From the NCBI GenBank assembly GCA_037893225.1, contig JAZGUH010000489.1:558001-622000 (forward strand): a stretch of DNA of 64,000 nt. Reading direction: 5' to 3'. The notes beneath the pieces are model-generated. The model searched no databases, was not told the DNA's origin, and worked only from the letters and a program-made list of their open reading frames with translations. Each line of letters opens with the position of its first letter. Positions within the stretch are counted from its first letter, which is position 1. Source of the DNA: Hippasteria phrygiana (Eukaryota > Echinodermata > Asteroidea > Valvatida > Goniasteridae). The position numbers and the translations under genes were made by a program. Shown piece by piece: positions 49,443-63,300 of this stretch.

Positions 49443-50805
49443 CGAACCTTAACCCTAACACTTGAACTCAAACTCTTAACTTTAACACTAATTTTAATAT
49501 TCCTAACTCGCTTACTCTATTTTTCCATCAACTTCAGGAGAGATCAACTTCAGAAGAGATCAACATCCGGCTCCTGGCTGTCAAGACCTCAAGGCCACCC
49601 AAGATCATCATGGACAGAACTGGAATGGCCTAGTGAGATAGACAGCTTGCAGGCCTAAATCAGCACAATAGACCTACGCTGTTTAGTAGATGAGTAAGTC
49701 TAACACTCTCTCTACCTCTGACTCTCCTTCTCTCTTACTCTCACATTCTAACCCGATCAGTAGCACTTGCACTGTAACACTTGCACTGTAACACTTGCAC
49801 TGTAACACTTGCACTGTAACACTTGCACTCGAACCTTAACCCTAACACTTGAACTCAAACCCTTAACTCTAACACTAATTTTAATATTCTTAACTCGCTT
49901 ACTCTATTTTTCCATCAACTTCAGGAGAGATCAACATCCGGCTCCTGGCTGTCAAGACCTCGAGGCCACCCAAGATCATCATGGATAGAACTGGAATGGC
50001 CTAGTGAGATAGACAGCTTGCAGGCCTAGATCAGCACAATAGACCTACGCTGTTTAGTAGATGAGTAAGTCTAACCCTCTCTCTACCTCTGACTCTCCTT
50101 CTCTTTTACTCTCACATTCTAACCCGATCACTAGCACTTGCACTGTGACACTTGCACTGTGACACTTGCACTGTGACACTTGCACTGTGACACTTGCACT
50201 GTGACACTTGCACTGTGACACTTGCACTCTAACACTAATTCTAATATTCCGATCAGTAGCACTTGCACTGTAACACTTGCACTGTAACACTTGCACTGTA
50301 ACACTTGCACTCGAACCTTAACCCTAACACTTGCACTGTAACACTTGAACTCAAACCCTTAACTCTAACACTAATTTTAATATTCCTAACTCGCTTACAT
50401 TATTTTTCCATCAACTTCAGGAGAGATCAACATCTGGCTCCTGGCTGTCAAGTCCTCGAGGCCACCCAAGATCATCATGGACAGAACTGGAATGGCCTAG
50501 TGAGATAGACAGCTTGCAGGCCTAGATCAGCACAATAGACCTACGCTGTTTAGTAGATGAGTAAGTGTAACACTCTCTCTACCTCTGACTCTCCTTCTCT
50601 CTTACTCTCACATTCTAACCCGATCAGTAGCACTTGCACTGTAACACTTGCACTGTAACACTTGCACTGTAACACTTGCACTGTAACACTTGCACTGTAA
50701 CACTTGCACTCGAACCTTAACCCTAACACTTGAACTCAAACCCTTAACTCTGACACTAATTTTAATATTCTTAACTCGCTTACTCTATTTTTCCATCAAC
50801 TTCAG

Positions 50806-53643
50806 GAGAGATCAACATCCGGCTCCTGGCTGTCAAGACCTCGAGGCCACCCAAGATCATCATGGATAGAACTGGAATGGCCTAGTGAGATAGACAGCTT
50901 GCAGGCCTAGATCAGCACAATAGACCTACGCTGTTTAGTAGATGAGTAAGTCTAACCCTCTCTCTACCTCTGACTCTCCTTCTCTCTTACTCTCACATTC
51001 TAACCCGATCACTAGTACTTGCACTGTGACACTTGCACTGTGACACTTGCACTGTGACACTTGCACTGTGACACTTGCACTGTGACACTTGCACTGTGAC
51101 ACTTGCACTGTGACACTTGCACTGTGACACTTGCACTCTAACACTAATTCTAATATTCCGATCAGTAGCACTTGCACTGTAACACTTGCACTGTAACACT
51201 TGCACTGTAACACTTGCACTCGAACCTTAACCCTAACACTTGCACTGTAACACTTGAACTCAAACCCTTAACTCTAACACTAATTTTAATATTCTTAACT
51301 CGCTTACTCTATTTTTCCATCAACTTCAGGAGAGATCAACATCCGGCTCCTGGCTGTCAAGACCTCGAGGCCACCAAAGATCATCATGGATAGAACTGGA
51401 ATGGCCTAGTGAGATAGACAGATTGCAGGCCTAGATCAGCACAATAGACCTACGCTGTTTAGTAGATGAGTAAGTCTAACCCTCTCTCTACCTCTGACTC
51501 TCCTTCTCTCTTACTCTCACATTCTAACCCGATCACTAGCACTTGCACTGTGACACTTGCACTGTGACACTTGCACTGTGACACTTGCACTGTGACACTT
51601 GCACTGTGACACTTGCACTGTGACACTTGCACTGTGACACTTGCACTGTGACACTTGCACTCTAACACTAATTCTAATATTCCGATCAGTAGCACTTGCA
51701 CTGTAACACTTGCACTGTAACACTTGCACTGTAACACTTGCACTCGAACCTTAACCCTAACACTTGCACTGTAACACTTGAACTCAAACCCTTAACTCTA
51801 ACACTAATTTTAATATTCCTAACTCGCTTACATTATTTTTCCATCAACTTCAGGAGAGATCAACATCTGGCTCCTGGCTGTCAAGTCCTCGAGGCCACCC
51901 AAGATCATCATGGACAGAACTGGAATGGCCTAGTGAGATAGACAGCTTGCAGGCCTAGATCAGCACAATAGACCTACGCTGTTTAGTAGATGAGTAAGTG
52001 TAACACTCTCTCTACCTCTGACTCTCCTTCTCTCTTACTCTCACATTCTAACCCGATCAGTAGCACTTGCACTGTAACACTTGCACTGTAACACTTGCAC
52101 TGTAACACTTGCACTGTAACACTTGCACTCGAACCTTAACCCTAACACTTGAACTCAAACCCTTAACTCTAACACTAATTTTAATATTCTTAACTCGCTT
52201 ACTCTATTTTTCCATCAACTTCAGGAGAGATCAACATCCGGCTCCTGGCTGTCAAGACCTCGAGGCCACCCAAGATCATCATGGATAGAACTGGAATGGC
52301 CTAGTGAGATAGACAGCTTGCAGGCCTAGATCAGCACAATAGACCTACGCTGTTTAGTAGATGAGTAAGTCTAACCCTCTCTCTACCTCTGACTCTCCTT
52401 CTCTCTTACTCTCACATTCTAACCCGATCACTAGTACTTGCACTGTGACACTTGCACTGTGACACTTGCACTGTGACACTTGCACTGTGACACTTGCACT
52501 GTGACACTTGCACTGTGACACTTGCACTGTGACACTTGCACTGTGACACTTGCACTCTAACACTAATTCTAATATTCCGATCAGTAGCACTTGCACTGTA
52601 ACACTTGCACTGTAACACTTGCACTGTAACACTTGCACTCGAACCTTAACCCTAACACTTGCACTGTAACACTTGAACTCAAACCCTTAACTCTAACACT
52701 AATTTTAATATTCTTAACTCGCTTACTCTATTTTTCCATCAACTTCAGGAGAGATCAACATCCGGCTCCTGGCTGTCAAGACCTCGAGGCCACCAAAGAT
52801 CATCATGGATAGAACTGGAATGGCCTAGTGAGATAGACAGATTGCAGGCCTAGATCAGCACAATAGACCTACGCTGTTTAGTAGATGAGTAAGTCTAACC
52901 CTCTCTCTACCTCTGACTCTCCTTCTCTCTTACTCTCACATTCTAACCCGATCACTAGCACTTGCACTGTGACACTTGCACTGTGACACTTGCACTGTGA
53001 CACTTGCACTGTGACACTTGCACTGTGACACTTGCACTGTGACACTTGCACTGTGACACTTGCACTGTGACACTTGCACTCTAACACTAATTCTAATATT
53101 CCGATCAGTAGCACTTGCACTGTAACACTTGCACTGTAACACTTGCACTGTAACACTTGCACTCGAACCTTAACCCTAACACTTGCACTGTAACACTTGA
53201 ACTCAAACCCTTAACTCTAACACTAATTTTAATATTCCTAACTCGCTTACATTATTTTTCCATCAACTTCAGGAGAGATCAACATCTGGCTCCTGGCTGT
53301 CAAGTCCTCGAGGCCACCCAAGATCATCATGGACAGAACTGGAATGGCCTAGTGAGATAGACAGCTTGCAGGCCTAGATCAGCACAATAGACCTACGCTG
53401 TTTAGTAGATGAGTAAGTGTAACACTCTCTCTACCTCTGACTCTCCTTCTCTCTTACTCTCACATTCTAACCCGATCAGTAGCACTTGCACTGTAACACT
53501 TGCACTGTAACACTTGCACTGTAACACTTGCACTGTAACACTTGCACTCGAACCTTAACCCTAACACTTGAACTCAAACCCTTAACTCTAACACTAATTT
53601 TAATATTCTTAACTCGCTTACTCTATTTTTCCATCAACTTCAG
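50806..53643 (+). repeat. Tandem duplication of a B-B-C segment (1419 bp)
   Basis: Core starts 50806, 51330 and 51854 recur at exactly +1419 (52225, 52749, 53273). The marker pair CCACCAAAG and CAGATTGCAGG, normally once per family I block, occurs twice here (51330 and 52749). Confidence 0.82.
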
Positions 53644-55066
53644 GAGAGATCAACATCCGGCTCCTGGCTGTCAAGACCTCGAGGCCACCCAAGATCATCA
53701 TGGATAGAACTGGAATGGCCTAGTGAGATAGACAGCTTGCAGGCCTAGATCAGCACAATAGACCTACGCTGTTTAGTAGATGAGTAAGTCTAACCCTCTC
53801 TCTACCTCTGACTCTCCTTCTCTCTTACTCTCACATTCTAACCCGATCACTAGCACTTGCACTGTGACACTTGCACTGTGACACTTGCACTGTGACACTT
53901 GCACTGTGACACTTGCACTGTGACACTTGCACTGTGACACTTGCACTGTGACACTTGCACTGTGACACTTGCACTGTGACACTTGCACTGTGACACTTGC
54001 ACTCTAACACTAATTCTAATATTCCGATCAGTAGCACTTGCACTGTAACACTTGCACTGTAACACTTGCACTGTAACACTTGCACTCGAACCTTAACCCT
54101 AACACTTGCACTGTAACACTTGAACTCAAACCCTTAACTCTAACACTAATTTTAATATTCTTAACTCGCTTACTCTATTTTTCCATCAACTTCAGGAGAG
54201 ATCAACATCCGGCTCCTGGCTGTCAAGACCTCGAGGCCACCCAAGATCATCATGGATAGAACTGGAATGGCCTAGTGAGATAGACAGCTTGCAGGCCTAG
54301 ATCAGCACAATAGACCTACGCTGTTTAGTAGATGAGTAAGTCTAACCCTCTCTCTACCTCTGACTCTCCTTCTCTCTTACTCTCACATTCTAACCCGATC
54401 ACTAGCACTTGCACTGTGACACTTGCACTGTGACACTTGCACTGTGACACTTGCACTGTGACACTTGCACTGTGACACTTGCACTGTGACACTTGCACTG
54501 TGACACTTGCACTCTAACACTAATTCTAATATTCCGATCAGTAGCACTTGCACTGTAACACTTGCACTGTAACACTTGCACTGTAACACTTGCACTCGAA
54601 CCTTAACCCTAACACTTGCACTGTAACACTTGAACTCAAACCCTTAACTCTAACACTAATTTTAATATTCCTAACTCGCTTACATTATTTTTCCATCAAC
54701 TTCAGGAGAGATCAACATCTGGCTCCTGGCTTTCAAGTCCTCGAGGCCACCCAAGATCATCATGGACAGAACTGGAATGGCCTAGTGAGATAGACAGCTT
54801 GCAGGCCTAGATCAGCACAATAGACCTACGCTGTTTAGTAGATGAGTAAGTGTAACACTCTCTCTACCTCTGACTCTCCTTCTCTCTTACTCTCACATTC
54901 TAACCCGATCAGTAGCACTTGCACTGTAACACTTGCACTGTAACACTTGCACTGTAACACTTGCACTGTAACACTTGCACTCGAACCTTAACCCTAACAC
55001 TTGAACTCAAACCCTTAACTCTAACACTAATTTTAATATTCTTAACTCGCTTACTCTATTTTTCCA

Positions 55067-55232
55067 TCAACTTCAGGAGAGATCAACTTCAGAAGAGATC
55101 AACATCCGGCTCCTGGCTGTCAAGACCTCAAGGCCACCCAAGATCATCATGGACAGAACTGGAATGGCCTAGTGAGATAGACAGCTTGCAGGCCTAAATC
55201 AGCACAATAGACCTACGCTGTTTAGTAGATGA
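55067..55232 (+). repeat. A-like hybrid cassette without 204-bp module, first copy
   Basis: The core at 55093-55232 has the A features (duplicated acceptor, CTCAAGG, CCTAAATC, GTAAGTCTAACAC). The leader, however, is of the D kind (CCCTTAACTC and ATTCTTAACTCG, not the A-type ACTCTTAACTTTAACAC and ATTCCTAACTCG), and no module lies upstream. A crossover in the leader, between the shared ACTCGCTTACTC and the CTTCAG, explains it. Confidence 0.8.
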
Positions 55233-57851
55233 GTAAGTCTAACACTCTCTCTACCTCTGACTCTCCTTCTCTCTTACTCTCACATTCTAACCCGATCAGT
55301 AGCACTTGCACTGTAACACTTGCACTGTAACACTTGCACTGTAACACTTGCACTGTAACACTTGCACTGTAACACTTGCACTCGAACCTTAACCCTAACA
55401 CTTGAACTCAAACCCTTTACTCTAACACTAATTTTAATATTCTTAACTCGCTTACTCTATTTTTCCATCAACTTCAGGAGAGATCAACATCCGGCTCCTG
55501 GCTGTCAAGACCTCGAGGCCACCCAAGATCATCATGGATAGAACTGGAATGGCCTAGTGAGATAGACAGCTTGCAGGCCTAGATCAGCACAATAGACCTA
55601 CGCTGTTTAGTAGATGAGTAAGTCTAACCCTCTCTCTACCTCTGACTCTCCTTCTCTCTTACTCTCACATTCTAACCCGATCACTAGCACTTGCACTGTG
55701 ACACTTGCACTGTGACACTTGCACTGTGACACTTGCACTGTGACACTTGCACTGTGACACTTGCACTGTGACACTTGCACTGTGACACTTGCACTGTGAC
55801 ACTTGCACTGTGACACTTGCACTGTGACACTTGCACTGTGACACTTGCACTCTAACACTAATTCTAATATTCCGATCAGTAGCACTTGCACTGTAACACT
55901 TGCACTGTAACACTTGCACTGTAACACTTGCAGTCGAACCTTAACCCTAACACTTGCACTGTAACACTTGAACTCAAACCCTTAACTCTAACACTAATTT
56001 TAATATTCCTAACTCGCTTACATTATTTTTCCATCAACTTCAGGAGAGATCAACATCTGGCTCCTGGCTGTCAAGTCCTCGAGGCCACCCAAGATCATCA
56101 TGGACAGAACTGGAATGGCCTAGTGAGATAGACAGCTTGCAGGCCTAGATCAGCACAATAGACCTACGCTGTTTAGTAGATGAGTAAGTGTAACACTCTC
56201 TCTACCTCTGACTCTCCTTCTCTCTTACTCTCACATTCTAACCCGATCAGTAGCACTTGCACTGTAACACTTGCACTGTAACACTTGCACTGTAACACTT
56301 GCACTGTAACACTTGCACTCGAACCTTAACCCTAACACTTGAACTCAAACCCTTAACTCTAACACTAATTTTAATATTCTTAACTCGCTTACTCTATTTT
56401 TCCATCAACTTCAGGAGAGATCAACATCCGGCTCCTGGCTGTCAAGACCTCGAGGCCACCCAAGATCATCATGGATAGAACTGGAATGGCCTAGTGAGAT
56501 AGACAGCTTGCAGGCCTAGATCAGCACAATAGACCTACGCTGTTTAGTAGATGAGTAAGTCTAACCCTCTCTCTACCTCTGACTCTCCTTCTCTCTTACT
56601 CTCACATTCTAACCCGATCACTAGTACTTGCACTGTGACACTTGCACTGTGACACTTGCACTGTGACACTTGCACTGTGACACTTGCACTGTGACACTTG
56701 CACTGTGACACTTGCACTGTGACACTTGCACTGTGACACTTGCACTGTGACACTTGCACTGTGACACTTGCACTGTGACACTTGCACTCTAACACTAATT
56801 CTAATATTCCGATCAGTAGCACTTGCACTGTAACACTTGCACTGTAACACTTGCACTGTAACACTTGCACTCGAACCTTAACCCTAACACTTGCACTGTA
56901 ACACTTGAACTCAAACCCTTAACTCTAACACTAATTTTAATATTCTTAACTCGCTTACTCTATTTTTCCATCAACTTCAGGAGAGATCAACATCCGGCTC
57001 CTGGCTGTCAAGACCTCGAGGCCACCCAAGATCATCATGGATAGAACTGGAATGGCCTAGTGAGATAGACAGCTTGCAGGCCTAGATCAGCACAATAGAC
57101 CTACGCTGTTTAGTAGATGAGTAAGTCTAACCCTCTCTCTACCTCTGACTCTCCTTCTCTCTTACTCTCACATTCTAACCCGATCACTAGCACTTGCACT
57201 GTGACACTTGCACTGTGACACTTGCACTGTGACACTTGCACTGTGACACTTGCACTGTGACACTTGCACTGTGACACTTGCACTGTGACACTTGCACTCT
57301 AACACTAATTCTAATATTCCGATCAGTAGCACTTGCACTGTAACACTTGCACTGTAACACTTGCACTGTAACACTTGCACTCGAACCTTAACCCTAACAC
57401 TTGCACTGTAACACTTGAACTCAAACCCTTAACTCTAACACTAATTTTAATATTCCTAACTCGCTTACATTATTTTTCCATCAACTTCAGGAGAGATCAA
57501 CATCTGGCTCCTGGCTTTCAAGTCCTCGAGGCCACCCAAGATCATCATGGACAGAACTGGAATGGCCTAGTGAGATAGACAGCTTGCAGGCCTAGATCAG
57601 CACAATAGACCTACGCTGTTTAGTAGATGAGTAAGTGTAACACTCTCTCTACCTCTGACTCTCCTTCTCTCTTACTCTCACATTCTAACCCGATCAGTAG
57701 CACTTGCACTGTAACACTTGCACTGTAACACTTGCACTGTAACACTTGCACTGTAACACTTGCACTCGAACCTTAACCCTAACACTTGAACTCAAACCCT
57801 TAACTCTAACACTAATTTTAATATTCTTAACTCGCTTACTCTATTTTTCCA

Positions 57852-58017
57852 TCAACTTCAGGAGAGATCAACTTCAGAAGAGATCAACATCCGGCTCCTG
57901 GCTGTCAAGACCTCAAGGCCACCCAAGATCATCATGGACAGAACTGGAATGGCCTAGTGAGATAGACAGCTTGCAGGCCTAAATCAGCACAATAGACCTA
58001 CGCTGTTTAGTAGATGA
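57852..58017 (+). repeat. A-like hybrid cassette without 204-bp module, second copy
   Basis: Core 57878-58017 has the same structure as the hybrid at 55093 and lies exactly 2785 bp downstream. It arose by tandem duplication of the hybrid rather than by a second exchange. Confidence 0.8.
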
Positions 58018-60125
58018 GTAAGTCTAACACTCTCTCTACCTCTGACTCTCCTTCTCTCTTACTCTCACATTCTAACCCGATCAGTAGCACTTGCACTGTA
58101 ACACTTGCACTGTAACACTTGCACTGTAACACTTGCACTGTAACACTTGCACTGTAACACTTGCACTCGAACCTTAACCCTAACACTTGAACTCAAACCC
58201 TTTACTCTAACACTAATTTTAATATTCTTAACTCGCTTACTCTATTTTTCCATCAACTTCAGGAGAGATCAACATCCGGCTCCTGGCTGTCAAGACCTCG
58301 AGGCCACCCAAGATCATCATGGATAGAACTGGAATGGCCTAGTGAGATAGACAGCTTGCAGGCCTAGATCAGCACAATAGACCTACGCTGTTTAGTAGAT
58401 GAGTAAGTCTAACCCTCTCTCTACCTCTGACTCTCCTTCTCTCTTACTCTCACATTCTAACCCGATCACTAGCACTTGCACTGTGACACTTGCACTGTGA
58501 CACTTGCACTGTGACACTTGCACTGTGACACTTGCACTGTGACACTTGCACTGTGACACTTGCACTGTGACACTTGCACTGTGACACTTGCACTGTGACA
58601 CTTGCACTGTGACACTTGCACTGTGACACTTGCACTCTAACACTAATTCTAATATTCCGATCAGTAGCACTTGCACTGTAACACTTGCACTGTAACACTT
58701 GCACTGTAACACTTGCAGTCGAACCTTAACCCTAACACTTGCACTGTAACACTTGAACTCAAACCCTTAACTCTAACACTAATTTTAATATTCCTAACTC
58801 GCTTACATTATTTTTCCATCAACTTCAGGAGAGATCAACATCTGGCTCCTGGCTGTCAAGTCCTCGAGGCCACCCAAGATCATCATGGACAGAACTGGAA
58901 TGGCCTAGTGAGATAGACAGCTTGCAGGCCTAGATCAGCACAATAGACCTACGCTGTTTAGTAGATGAGTAAGTGTAACACTCTCTCTACCTCTGACTCT
59001 CCTTCTCTCTTACTCTCACATTCTAACCCGATCAGTAGCACTTGCACTGTAACACTTGCACTGTAACACTTGCACTGTAACACTTGCACTGTAACACTTG
59101 CACTCGAACCTTAACCCTAACACTTGAACTCAAACCCTTAACTCTAACACTAATTTTAATATTCTTAACTCGCTTACTCTATTTTTCCATCAACTTCAGG
59201 AGAGATCAACATCCGGCTCCTGGCTGTCAAGACCTCGAGGCCACCCAAGATCATCATGGATAGAACTGGAATGGCCTAGTGAGATAGACAGCTTGCAGGC
59301 CTAGATCAGCACAATAGACCTACGCTGTTTAGTAGATGAGTAAGTCTAACCCTCTCTCTACCTCTGACTCTCCTTCTCTCTTACTCTCACATTCTAACCC
59401 GATCACTAGTACTTGCACTGTGACACTTGCACTGTGACACTTGCACTGTGACACTTGCACTGTGACACTTGCACTGTGACACTTGCACTGTGACACTTGC
59501 ACTGTGACACTTGCACTGTGACACTTGCACTGTGACACTTGCACTGTGACACTTGCACTGTGACACTTGCACTGTGACACTTGCACTCTAACACTAATTC
59601 TAATATTCCGATCAGTAGCACTTGCACTGTAACACTTGCACTGTAACACTTGCACTGTAACACTTGCACTCGAACCTTAACCCTAACACTTGCACTGTAA
59701 CACTTGAACTCAAACCCTTAACTCTAACACTAATTTTAATATTCTTAACTCGCTTACTCTATTTTTCCATCAACTTCAGGAGAGATCAACATCCGGCTCC
59801 TGGCTGTCAAGACCTCGAGGCCACCCAAGATCATCATGGATAGAACTGGAATGGCCTAGTGAGATAGACAGCTTGCAGGCCTAGATCAGCACAATAGACC
59901 TACGCTGTTTAGTAGATGAGTAAGTCTAACCCTCTCTCTACCTCTGACTCTCCTTCTCTCTTACTCTCACATTCTAACCCGATCACTAGCACTTGCACTG
60001 TGACACTTGCACTGTGACACTTGCACTGTGACACTTGCACTGTGACACTTGCACTGTGACACTTGCACTGTGACACTTGCACTGTGACACTTGCACTGTG
60101 ACACTTGCACTGTAACACTTGCACT

Positions 60126-60329
60126 CACTCTAAGGGACATGCAATCACATCCAACCAAATTCCATATAGGAAAATATAGAAATTTATATTTTCACATAAT
60201 TTTCTTCAGAAGAAAAATGTCTTCATTGCTCTGCAAGCATTTCTTTTCGGCTGCAGCGCTGTTAGTTGTTCACAAATTGCTTGTAAAAATTGCTTTGTGT
60301 GACAATGCCTTAACTCTAACACTTGCCCT
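60126..60329 (+). repeat. 204-bp AT-rich module, copy 16
   Basis: Same sequence as copy 1 by eye. It follows a B cassette with eight TGTGA units, without the CACCGTGA change, and one TGTAA unit. It leads to A core 60441. Confidence 0.85.
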
Positions 60330-63300
60330 CGAACCTTAACCCTAACACTTGAACTCAAACTCTTAACTTTAACACTAATTTTAATATTCCTAACTCGCTT
60401 ACTCTATTTTTCCATCAACTTCAGGAGAGATCAACTTCAGAAGAGATCAACATCCGGCTCCTGGCTGTCAAGACCTCAAGGCCACCCAAGATCATCATGG
60501 ACAGAACTGGAATGGCCTAGTGAGATAGACAGCTTGCAGGCCTAAATCAGCACAATAGACCTACGCTGTTTAGTAGATGAGTAAGTCTAACACTCTCTCT
60601 ACCTCTGACTCTCCTTCTCTCTTACTCTCACATTCTAACCCGATCAGTAGCACTTGCACTGTAACACTTGCACTGTAACACTTGCACTGTAACACTTGCA
60701 CTGTAACACTTGCACTCGAACCTTAACCCTAACACTTGAACTCAAACCCTTAACTCTAACACTAATTTTAATATTCTTAACTCGCTTACTCTATTTTTCC
60801 ATCAACTTCAGGAGAGATCAACATCCGGCTCCTGGCTGTCAAGACCTCGAGGCCACCCAAGATCATCATGGATAGAACTGGAATGGCCTAGTGAGATAGA
60901 CAGCTTGCAGGCCTAGATCAGCACAATAGACCTACGCTGTTTAGTAGATGAGTAAGTCTAACCCTCTCTCTACCTCTGACTCTCCTTCTCTTTTACTCTC
61001 ACATTCTAACCCGATCACTAGCACTTGCACTGTGACACTTGCACTGTGACACTTGCACTGTGACACTTGCACTGTGACACTTGCACTGTGACACTTGCAC
61101 TGTGACACTTGCACTGTGACACTTGCACTGTGACACTTGCACTGTGACACTTGCACTGTGACACTTGCACTCTAACACTAATTCTAATATTCCGATCAGT
61201 AGCACTTGCACTGTAACACTTGCACTGTAACACTTGCACTGTAACACTTGCACTCGAACCTTAACCCTAACACTTGCACTGTAACACTTGAACTCAAACC
61301 CTTAACTCTAACACTAATTTTAATATTCCTAACTCGCTTACATTATTTTTCCATCAACTTCAGGAGAGATCAACATCTGGCTCCTGGCTGTCAAGTCCTC
61401 GAGGCCACCCAAGATCATCATGGACAGAACTGGAATGGCCTAGTGAGATAGACAGCTTGCAGGCCTAGATCAGCACAATAGACCTACGCTGTTTAGTAGA
61501 TGAGTAAGTGTAACACTCTCTCTACCTCTGACTCTCCTTCTCTCTTACTCTCACATTCTAACCCGATCAGTAGCACTTGCACTGTAACACTTGCACTGTA
61601 ACACTTGCACTGTAACACTTGCACTGTAACACTTGCACTGTAACACTTGCACTCGAACCTTAACCCTAACACTTGAACTCAAACCCTTAACTCTGACACT
61701 AATTTTAATATTCTTAACTCGCTTACTCTATTTTTCCATCAACTTCAGGAGAGATCAACATCCGGCTCCTGGCTGTCAAGACCTCGAGGCCACCCAAGAT
61801 CATCATGGATAGAACTGGAATGGCCTAGTGAGATAGACAGCTTGCAGGCCTAGATCAGCACAATAGACCTACGCTGTTTAGTAGATGAGTAAGTCTAACC
61901 CTCTCTCTACCTCTGACTCTCCTTCTCTCTTACTCTCACATTCTAACCCGATCACTAGTACTTGCACTGTGACACTTGCACTGTGACACTTGCACTGTGA
62001 CACTTGCACTGTGACACTTGCACTGTGACACTTGCACTGTGACACTTGCACTGTGACACTTGCACTGTGACACTTGCACTCTAACACTAATTCTAATATT
62101 CCGATCAGTAGCACTTGCACTGTAACACTTGCACTGTAACACTTGCACTGTAACACTTGCACTCGAACCTTAACCCTAACACTTGCACTGTAACACTTGA
62201 ACTCAAACCCTTAACTCTAACACTAATTTTAATATTCTTAACTCGCTTACTCTATTTTTCCATCAACTTCAGGAGAGATCAACATCCGGCTCCTGGCTGT
62301 CAAGACCTCGAGGCCACCAAAGATCATCATGGATAGAACTGGAATGGCCTAGTGAGATAGACAGATTGCAGGCCTAGATCAGCACAATAGACCTACGCTG
62401 TTTAGTAGATGAGTAAGTCTAACCCTCTCTCTACCTCTGACTCTCCTTCTCTCTTACTCTCACATTCTAACCCGATCACTAGCACTTGCACTGTGACACT
62501 TGCACTGTGACACTTGCACTGTGACACTTGCACTGTGACACTTGCACTGTGACACTTGCACTGTGACACTTGCACTGTGACACTTGCACTGTGACACTTG
62601 CACTCTAACACTAATTCTAATATTCCGATCAGTAGCACTTGCACTGTAACACTTGCACTGTAACACTTGCACTGTAACACTTGCACTCGAACCTTAACCC
62701 TAACACTTGCACTGTAACACTTGAACTCAAACCCTTAACTCTAACACTAATTTTAATATTCCTAACTCGCTTACATTATTTTTCCATCAACTTCAGGAGA
62801 GATCAACATCTGGCTCCTGGCTGTCAAGTCCTCGAGGCCACCCAAGATCATCATGGACAGAACTGGAATGGCCTAGTGAGATAGACAGCTTGCAGGCCTA
62901 GATCAGCACAATAGACCTACGCTGTTTAGTAGATGAGTAAGTGTAACACTCTCTCTACCTCTGACTCTCCTTCTCTCTTACTCTCACATTCTAACCCGAT
63001 CAGTAGCACTTGCACTGTAACACTTGCACTGTAACACTTGCACTGTAACACTTGCACTGTAACACTTGCACTCGAACCTTAACCCTAACACTTGAACTCA
63101 AACCCTTAACTCTAACACTAATTTTAATATTCTTAACTCGCTTACTCTATTTTTCCATCAACTTCAGGAGAGATCAACATCCGGCTCCTGGCTGTCAAGA
63201 CCTCGAGGCCACCCAAGATCATCATGGATAGAACTGGAATGGCCTAGTGAGATAGACAGCTTGCAGGCCTAGATCAGCACAATAGACCTACGCTGTTTAG

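Larger units (their letters stand above)
54196..59779 (+). repeat. Tandem duplication of a five-cassette segment (2785 / 2799 bp)
   Basis: Core starts 54196, 54706, 55093, 55478, 56044 and 56415 recur at exactly +2785, and the next at +2799. Both copies share GGCTTTCAAG, the A-like hybrid and CCCTTTACTC (near 55414 and 58199), the last seen only in these two places. It is one of the youngest-looking events in the window. Confidence 0.88.
49239..60125 (+). repeat. Block 15, family I into II, 10.9 kb, with two A-like cassettes lacking the module
   Basis: Core starts are 49554 A, 49925 B, 50421 C, 50806 B, 51330 B, 51854 C, 52225 B, 52749 B, 53273 C, 53644 B, 54196 B, 54706 C, 55093 A', 55478 B, 56044 C, 56415 B, 56981 B, 57491 C, 57878 A', 58263 B, 58829 C, 59200 B and 59780 B. 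It is the longest stretch without a 204-bp module. Two internal tandem duplications (1419 and 2785 bp) lengthen it. Family I markers are found up to 52749 and family II markers from 56044 onward. Confidence 0.88.
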
